From: Toxoplasma gondii ME49
Taxonomy: Eukaryota > Apicomplexa > Conoidasida > Eucoccidiorida > Sarcocystidae
NCBI RefSeq assembly: GCF_000006565.2
Contig: NC_031468.1
Coordinates: forward strand, 1,116,001-1,180,000
Length of the DNA: 64,000 bases
Direction of reading: 5' to 3'
Positions 56,901 through 64,000 of this stretch are shown in pieces. The notes beneath the pieces are model-generated. The model did not search any database, was not told the DNA's origin, and was given only the letters and a program-made list of their open reading frames with translations. Within the stretch, counting starts at the first letter, position 1. Every line of letters starts with the position of its first letter. Made by a program: the position numbers and the translations under genes.

Positions 56901-57811
56901 AAAGCATTCTTGTTGGGCACAGCCGATGAAAAACGCAGTTGGCTAGGCCATTTAACCGGCGCTGGACGCAGGGACTGCGTAGCTGTACATTCAACAGTTT
57001 TGGCTGTTCTAATCCGTCTACTCTGGATAACGATATCGGATGTTGCTGATGACGTGTATTTCGAGTGAATATTGCGTTCCGATCTTGAGGGATCGTAACT
57101 GCGGCACTGAAAAGGTACGAAGTCGTAATCCCCTGACACAGGACCCTAACTCGAGAGGCGGTATAGTCAAGAATTCACTGTGAATCGCTGTCACTCGTAG
57201 CCAGTGTGACACAGAGGGGTTTCCAGCGGAATGGGAATGAAATAAAAGCAGCTTATCATGTGAATATCTCGTTTCTGCGGTGAACATAAATTCCTCTCCT
57301 GTTGCCTGCACACAAGTCGCGATGTCGAGTGCTGTGGAAAGCTGTCTATGATAAACTGGAACGACGCAACTGGGCAAAACTGGTGGAACGCGCCTGAGAA
57401 AACATAGCCTCCTTTCTATCCGAGACATAATGGGCATATATGTGTCTGAAAGAGGACGCAGATAGTCAAAGAGTGGCACATTTGCGCCTGCAAGAAGACA
57501 CCTTTTCCTCTGAACTCTACCAGATTAAGGTGGTTTCGTTTGGCAGACCAATGCATACACGGCGTTCACTGACATGCGAGTAATCTTCTCTTTTGTTTTC
57601 AGTTTGGGGAAAATTCGCGGTGTCAAACGTTGCTCACTTCAATCACAGCCGTTGGAGTTACGGATTGTGCAAACGGCCGCCGACTGAGATCCGTGTTTTG
57701 GAAATCAGCCGTTCTTTGCCTACTGAATCCAGAGCTTGGACATGCGTCTGCTCCTTTAAATAATGCAGAGAACACCGGGGGAAAAGTCATGCATGTCAAC
57801 TTTGTTCTTTT
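53939..57811 (-). CDS. Fragmentary gene with REJ/polycystin-like extracellular modules (incomplete exon model)
   Basis: Several minus-strand pieces read like consecutive parts of REJ (receptor for egg jelly) repeats. The exon 57811-57638 (58 codons, acceptor CTACAG, donor GTGAGC) ends SVTPTAVIE. The exon 56368-56326 (43 nt, acceptor GGGCAG, donor GTGAGT) encodes DDGSTGSSIVNYQ, the DG..L.Y.W strand. An exon from 55635 (acceptor CTCGCAG) carries EGSRTIILDRELIFSS and EFELTITTAKG. The frame 54749-54105 has SPAPTLSIVGNRQVQSRRD, KEIKITWTM and LVAGASYAVKATAAY. The piece 54139-53939 may be the last exon. An exon near 57500-57000 (LRSLKIGTQYSLEIHVIS) also fits. I could not join all pieces in one phase, so this span is a locus, not a finished CDS. 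REJ modules occur on the extracellular side of polycystin-1-like membrane proteins. GC content is lower than in neighbouring genes. Confidence 0.42.
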
Positions 57812-60228
57812 CTGTAGCACGAGCAGAAGCCCAACAGCCAGGAGACACCAACGCGTGGCTGCCTGCACTGGCGAGCTTGGACAGGCGGAGGTCTTCATCT
57901 TTGGAGACTATAACGGGAAATTTTCAATGACTGCAATGCATCATGGGGAAAGGAGAGATCCGCTTCGCTGCAAAAGTCAAAAAATAACTTAAAACTGTCG
58001 ACTATGGGACGATTATGTTTGGACCACGCGACGTGACAACCGAGGCCGAGGCAGCAGTTCCGAAACTACGAACAGGTCGGGTGTCAACCCTCACGCACTG
58101 TAGAAACGCTGTTTTACAATATAGCTCAGACAGGGTTTTCCAGAAAATGCCGTTCTTGAGGAAACCATTAGCTTCTCTCGAGTGTCATCGTGGGCACTGT
58201 ATGGAACAACCGGTTGCACCGAATTTACAGACGGTGTTCTCAAACAGAACCAGCAATACTAACCCATATAAGCATGAATGCTCCACGCAGAGCGCGTTTT
58301 CAAGGTAATGATCTCCTTTGCTTCAGAAAAACCAATTGCAGCATGCGACTGTACCGTACACTTTTTTTAACGACCGAGTGACACTCGAGTACCTCTGACA
58401 AACTCAAGAGACTGACCTTTGGAATCTTAAAAGGCCTGCTCAGCGACGTCATGTTAAACTATAGGTAAACTCGAACACAAGTCTCGAATCACGTTGAAAT
58501 GACCCACCGTTTCCGCTGCAGAAATGTCGATATGCGACTTTGGACAGATTTTCCAGACAAGCGAACAAAGCAGCACCCTAATGTGGAAACATATCACCCA
58601 TTGTAGGATCGGGCGGTTACTGGTCTTGTGTTTTGAATGCATTTTGTCGATAGAGCTGTGGGGCCAGCGAAATCTCGCTGTGTAGAATCGAATTGTTCGC
58701 GCATGGGATTCGAGCATGACTTGGTTCTGGAACTTCTCCACTTTTTACCGCTTAGAGCAGATGCATTACGTTTTCGTTTCATCGTACCGTCGGACTGCGT
58801 TGCTGTAAGCCAACACGTAACGCGTGCAGGTAAGAGAAGCGAATAGCTTTTATGGGAAGAAAACTGCCCAGTCACCTGGGGACGCCACAGACCGATTACC
58901 TGTACGAAACAGCCCTTTTTCCTGTGGTCCGATCTCAGACTTCTTGCGTCCGTAAAATCCTCTCGGTCTGGTTGCACGTTCGTTTTGTCCCGTGGCGCTC
59001 CTTTCTGTGTCTTTGCCCCTCGTTTAACTGCGCTGTTTCGTTTTCCGTGAGTCGTACTCCATTTTCCTTTACCTCTGATCTTGTCATCACAGTCGCAGTT
59101 TTGCTCTTGACTCTCTGGCTTTTCTCTAACTCGATAGTTGTCTTCTTTCTTCAAGGCTTCACTCTGCGTTCACTGCGGCACAAGCGCAGTCCGTGCTCTG
59201 CTAGCGGTACTGGACACCAGAGCTCGCAGGCACATGAGAAATGAATCTCCACAGTTCCTCACAATCGTGCTGCACGTGCTGATCCGAAGCACCACAAACT
59301 AGGCTTACTATGCCTTTGACTTCACATTTAGGAACGACAAAACAATCAAACTATGCCTGAGAAAAACATCGGTAGCTGCCGATTGGTAAACTACTTTTTT
59401 GCCGCACTAAACAAGAGAGGCACCGCCTCACAGATAGAAGCTGGCTTCTCCGAATGAGCTATTCATATCCTTGTTCTTTGCTAGTTTTTCTAGAAAGACA
59501 GATGCTCTTTCTTGCCAACCGCGAAGGGTAACAGGAGGTCCGATTCTTCGACAACGATCTGTACAGATTCTGCAACTGTGGCACAGAACGCTACCGAGGA
59601 TTCAGCTACTGCAACGGTTCGACGCCAATGGGAAAAAACGTAAGGTTCAGGAACGGATTTACATCACCAACATAGACACGAAGTTCCCGAAGACCATTTT
59701 TTGTTTTCGAGCAAGCTTTACTCGAACGGGAAATGGTTCTGAGTAATTCCCCTCGTTGATAAGGTAAACACAAGTCAAAAGATCACAGAGGTTGCGGCTG
59801 ATTATCTGTTGACATCAGCACAGCACACGGCTCATCACACATCCCGTTCATCACTACGGATCTTTGAAGAGGCGAAACCGGCTACCCAAGGAAGTTTTTG
59901 ATAATTCCGTGACCTCAACCGCCGCCCAAGTTTCCCCTCTGGTTCTTAGCTTGTTCTCGAGCGCACTCTGGTCTGATCTGAGTTGCATCGTTCGATAAGG
60001 CGTGGCCATTTTTGTTGCCGCCAAGATCAGTGAAACAGAAAATCGTGTCACACGGAAAATATTTCCATCCAGGCTACAGCTGAGAACTGAAAGATGTCCG
60101 ACTGTGAACACCACTTTGCAGCAACTTCGCTAGGCAATTTCGACAATAAGGTAGCAGTTCCGCCTTCTGCTGAACAATATCACTTTGCTTCATCCATCGA
60201 ACAACCAACAAGTGCCGCGATATCGACT
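57812..60228. other. Low-GC stretch, possibly introns and small exons of the minus-strand locus
   Basis: The minus-strand frame 60114-59854 (ending TELSKTSLGSRFRLFKDP) and a good acceptor before 57971 (TTTTTGACTTTTGCAG) suggest further exons, but none can be fixed. The plus-strand frame 58852-59244 has a hydrophobic stretch and no support. Otherwise nothing is recognised. Confidence 0.35.
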
Positions 60229-61741
60229 TCAGCTCGAAAATGACCGCGAACTGGACGTGGACTCGTCTGTGCTGAGACTGTTGTTTTTCCGAGTCGTTTG
60301 CCCGTTTTTCCCGTACGACCGCAAAGTCTCAGCATTTTCTTTCCAAATGCCGACATCCACTGCTTCGTCTTCGCAAACACGTGCATGCGAGAACACTTGG
60401 TTTAAAAAGTCGGTCACTTTCTCGTCAAGCCCGACCAAAGGCAGTTCCAATGTTCTCTTTGCTTCCTGTGAAAGTCCAGCGTGCCTCGGCATACACGAAC
60501 GGCCAGTGCTTGCTGTCTGTTTCATTCGAGTCTCTTCCGCCTTCTGGGGACATTTTCGGGTGGTAGGTTATCCGAAAGCAGAACATCCCCCCTTGTCGTG
60601 CCTTCTAAATAAACTCCTTCCCGTGTTTCACTTTATTCCTGATCCCCGCATCCGCGCACCATTCTGCTGCTCCGGAAGCTGCGCCACCTCAAGACGCTTC
60701 ATCAGAGCGTGAAATATTCAGGAACCCGTCGTGTGGTGGCTAGCACTGTGACAAACAGAGAAACGAGGGCGCGTTTTCCCTCTGCAGCTATTGCATTCAA
60801 ACGACAATCTGTCGTTGGACGTGCCTACATGCACACACGCCTCTCGAGGTCGAAACTTGTCATTGGTGTGTGTACGAAGCGGTAACACAGAAGATACTTT
60901 TGTATATTATTTTGCACTGACTTCCTCCTCCTGGGTAAACAAGTTCCCTGTTCACCGTGTCCCGTCGGTCCCGAGGAAATTCGGATCCCGGTGTCGATAC
61001 ACGTGTCTATTAACACGGAATTCTTCCAGAAAAGTGTGACCTGCTGGTAAGGTAAGAAATCTGTCACCAGCTGAAAGAAGGCCTACTGAAGAACAATGCC
61101 ACTAGGATACGAGAACAAGTTTTAGAAACCACAGGCAAACTCTAAACTGCCGACTCGTGACCACCATCGTCGGAGGGGTTCGTTGAAAAAGCCGAGCTAC
61201 CGAATCCCCGGCTTCTCGAAAAACGCATGTGGATTTGTCCGCTGCTTAACAGTGGCAACTTGTTATTGCGTGTTCTGTACAAATATCTGCAAAGCAAGAG
61301 AGATTTCATTTAGGAAACACGGCTGCTGAGCAAGAAAAGATGCCGTTCCCCGCAACGGCGTCACAAATCAGCTCGCGTCCTTCATCGATGTCGACGGACA
61401 GACGAGCTGTGCATGCTGGACTCTCGTGCTGCGGCACATGCGTCTTTTCCCCTTTTTCCGGGGAGAAAAAAACTGAGATTTTCTGCGAAACCTGCGGGTC
61501 TCTGCGGCCTACTTCACTTCTCTTATCCCACAATTCCGGTCGCGTTCTGAACGCGTGCTCCCAGCGAAAGCTCTCGAATCCGCCTTCTCCCAGGCAGCGA
61601 AGGTCAAAGTTCGAGTGTCTGTACACCGCTATACATGTGTACACGGATGGAAAAGCGGAAACTGCGGCTCTTCTCGGCATGGCTTCCCTTTTGAATTTCG
61701 AGCCCGCTTCAGTTGTCGACACTTTTACTTGCGCAGCTTCA
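60229..61741 (-). CDS. Putative exons of a minus-strand gene of unknown function
   Basis: Three exon candidates each follow a strong acceptor. 61741 downwards (acceptor ACTTCTCCAG) encodes a Cys-containing segment (VYTCIAVYRHSNFDLRCLG, SPACTARLSVDIDEGRELIC) and is open to TGA at 61306; a donor GTAGGC lies within it. From 61286 (acceptor CTTTGCAG) about 47 codons stay open in one frame. 60543-60229 (acceptor CCCCAG) encodes 104 residues with a Ser-rich acidic end and stop TGA. If the last is read in phase 0, it would be the terminal exon of a gene separate from the REJ-like locus downstream; otherwise all could belong to one gene. Junction phases could not be reconciled. No family is recognised. 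Confidence 0.28.
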
Positions 61742-62910
61742 CTGGAGAAGTAACCGCTTTCTTAGTATCTCGCACATCTTGAAGACAGGAGCGTGCCTCC
61801 AAATGCCGAGCCCATGGACCAGGAGGACTCTATGGCAGTCTCTCTTCCTCCCTTGTCTCTCTTCCTCTTTTCCCTGTGCGGCTCAGGTTCTCCTGCGTGC
61901 TCTGGCGTATTCTGTTCCACATTTCCCTGCCTCGATTTGCTGTGAGAAGTCTTTTTTTCGCTCCCAGATCGACTCCACGTCTCCTCTGCATGCACAGGGG
62001 AGATGCGACCCAAGCGGTCTGATATCTTTCTCGCTTTTCCGCAAGAACGAGAGCTGCCACCTTTTCTCGTCTCTGCGAAGAAGAGTACTCTGTTGGCCGT
62101 ATAGTTTCGCTTTTCCCTCTTTTCTGGCGTCCCCCGCCTGTGCGCGTGGGGACCTCGCAGCGTCTTGCCCCTTTCGAGAGCCCGTATGAGGTGTAGCTAC
62201 ACCAAATATTTCCCGCATTCCCCTGCTGTTCCTCAAGGAGGTAGCACTAGACAGCAGATACTCGTGGCCACGGCCCGGAACAGTTTTTTCTTGTTTACGG
62301 CTCTTCTTTGCCTCCGTTTCCCCGTCTTGTCCACGTCGAGTCCCCCCTCCACTCACGGGTTGTCTCTGTTCTCCAACTGCGCATGAAAGGGGAGAGGAAT
62401 TTTTCTTTGTGGCTTTGCTCCTTTCTTTATCGCGTCCACTGACTCTGTTCTGCTTAGAACGTTCTGTGCATCCTCTCCTCCACGTCGTGTTCCATCGCGT
62501 TTCGCGTGTCTCCAGCTTCCCCACCTTTGATTTCTCCGACTGCAGGTACGCCCCTTTGTTCGCGACCACAAGTGAGAGTCTTCAAGCGCGTCATTCGTTT
62601 TCCCCTTTCTCTTTCTCGCGCGTTTTCCTCCTCCACTCTCCACTCTTCGTCGTCAGCCTGTTTTCTCTCAGCGTCTCGTCACCCCCGGAACCGGGGGCGT
62701 CTCTGCAGCTGTCTTGACCTTCTTCTCTCTCCTCTCGCCTCGATTTATCAGTACGAAGACGGTTACACTTATTCCTTGCGCAGCTTCTCGGGAACCAGCT
62801 GATAGACTTCCTGGAGAGGGTGAGAACCCACCTGTTCCGTACCTTGCTTCCTTTGAAGACTTCGAGAGGCGCAACTCCGCACACACGAAGAGTCGCGAGG
62901 GGCGAGAAAA
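61742..62910. other. Shared upstream region with CT-rich tract
   Basis: Lies between the minus-strand exons below 61741 and ATG 62911 on the plus strand. From about 61840 to 62760 the plus strand is CT-rich, as in other leaders of this window. A first exon of the minus-strand gene could be here. Open frames on both strands begin at non-ATG codons or carry no motif. Confidence 0.45.
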
Positions 62911-64000
62911 ATGTCGGAGGAACCGGGAGACCAGCTGTACTCTCCCTCTCGCATTGAGGAGAGCCCGAAAGAGTGTGAGGACACGGGCGAGACGACAGGG
63001 CGAGGAGACAGCGGAGACAGGTGGGGTGAGCGCTCGGCGTCTCCCGCGAGGCGCGAGGCCAGCAGAAACGATGGTAGCCGTGAACTGAGCGAGAAGAAGA
63101 GTCATGCTTTTCGCCTCGGTGGAGAGAGAAGCGGGAGAGATGGCTTCGGGCCGAAGCCGACGGATGGCGACGCGCACAAGAGCGAGGCGCATGGACACTC
63201 GAAGAGCGGCGGAAGCCAAGAGGGCAGGCGAAGACATTCGGCGGATCCCATCGCACGTAGAGGAGGTGGGCGCGAGGAAGAGAGGAAAGAGCAGGGAGAG
63301 AGAGAGAGAACGAGCAGCCGCAGAGACCGAGAGAAGTCTGGCGAGCGGGAGCGACCGCGGAGAGAACATGGCGAGGAGTGGCTTGGAGACAGGACGGGCG
63401 GGCGAGATCACGCAGAGCGGAAAAGAGACGAACACAGAAGCTCGGGCGGCGACTCGGAGGCCGTGAAGAGACAGACTCCAGTCTCTTCCTCGTCGTGTGC
63501 CACGACTCGAAGGAGGACCCGCTTCGACGTAGGACCCGAGGAACACAAACAGATGCAGCGCTTGGAGCAGTGGCGCCAACTGGTTGAGCAGAAGGCGCAG
63601 GAAGAGCGAGCGGCTTTGCAGGCCGAGCAGAAGTCCGAGGCCAACACGGCCCTCGTCGAAGAGTCCGACGACGACATGCAAATCGACGACGGCTCGGAGA
63701 GCTGTGCGCCGCCGGGCGCTTCCGTTTCCGGCTTCTCAGCCAGTGCCGAAGAGGTGAGAGAACGCGCCTCGGGCTTCTCTGGGTCGGGAAAGGGGCGCGA
63801 CAGCCGCTGCGCAGAGTCTCCGAACAAGCGACGAGAAGAACGTCGGAGAGACAGAGACGACGACCGAAGAGACAAAGAGGAGAGCAGAAGAGACGACAGG
63901 CGGCGCGAGGAGAGGCGAGATCGTGATGGCAGGAAAGAATACGAAGGGAGACGGGAACAGGAAGGACGACGGGAACAGGAAGGAAGAGAAGAGCGTGAGG
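62911..64000 (+). CDS. N-terminal part of an Arg/Glu/Asp-rich protein (truncated by window end)
   Basis: From ATG 62911 (context GAGAAAAATGT, close to the coccidian start consensus) the frame stays open for 363 codons to the window edge. The sequence begins MSEEPGDQLYSPSRIEESPK and soon becomes dominated by Arg, Glu, Asp and Ser. A more structured, probably coiled helix lies at about 205-245 (RTRFDVGPEEHKQMQRLEQW and following Gln/Glu/Ala), then an acidic patch (EESDDDMQIDDG), and then near-continuous RRD/RREE/GRREQE repeats. Such composition is typical of nuclear pre-mRNA-processing proteins with RS/RE/RD domains, for example the N-termini of some DEAD-box splicing helicases, but nothing here fixes a family. 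No intron is evident within the visible part. The region before the ATG in this frame has stops, so the start is well bounded. Confidence 0.75.
   Translation, partial: MSEEPGDQLYSPSRIEESPKECEDTGETTGRGDSGDRWGERSASPARREASRNDGSRELSEKKSHAFRLGGERSGRDGFGPKPTDGDAHKSEAHGHSKSGGSQEGRRRHSADPIARRGGGREEERKEQGERERTSSRRDREKSGERERPRREHGEEWLGDRTGGRDHAERKRDEHRSSGGDSEAVKRQTPVSSSSCATTRRRTRFDVGPEEHKQMQRLEQWRQLVEQKAQEERAALQAEQKSEANTALVEESDDDMQIDDGSESCAPPGASVSGFSASAEEVRERASGFSGSGKGRDSRCAESPNKRREERRRDRDDDRRDKEESRRDDRRREERRDRDGRKEYEGRREQEGRREQEGREERE

Overview
The window looks like nuclear DNA of a coccidian apicomplexan: Toxoplasma gondii or a close sarcocystid such as Hammondia or Neospora. The signs are intron-rich genes with GT..AG introns, GC-rich exons full of Arg/Glu and Ser low complexity, long CT-rich leaders before start codons, (TA)n/(TATG)n microsatellites, TGCATGC motifs and AAAA-ATG start contexts. 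The species is inferred from style, not from a database match.

Layout. 23-4263 (+) is the 3' part of a protein of unknown function (seven exons that keep phase). 7894-16753 (+) is an eight-exon gene for a 1484-residue protein with four KH-type RNA-binding modules and a very long Arg/Glu/Asp-rich tail. 18998-19070 (+) is tRNA-Phe(GAA). 21019-24516 (-) is a six-exon RsmE-type 16S rRNA m3U methyltransferase, presumably for organelle ribosomes. 29433-35052 (+) is a seven-exon gene for a membrane-anchored PPR-like protein with a PAM2 motif (poly(A)-binding-protein docking). 39090-40673 (-) is nuclear-encoded cytochrome c oxidase subunit 5b. 45474-52508 (-) is a single 7-kb exon for a 2344-residue Ser/Glu-rich protein. 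From about 53.9 to 61.7 kb (-) there is lower-GC sequence with many small exons, some of which form REJ/polycystin-like extracellular modules; the gene models there are incomplete. 62911 to the window end (+) is the start of another Arg/Glu-rich protein that runs off the edge.

Shared themes. At least two genes, and perhaps three, concern RNA: the KH protein, the PPR/PAM2 protein and possibly the terminal RE-rich protein. RsmE and COX5b serve organelles. There is no operon logic; every gene has its own intergenic space of 2-5 kb, which holds UTRs and microsatellites and no gene I can support. The least ordinary items are the PPR+PAM2+membrane-anchor combination, the REJ-like micro-exon locus, and a COX5b intron that reads in frame up to a stop codon forming its own 3' splice site.
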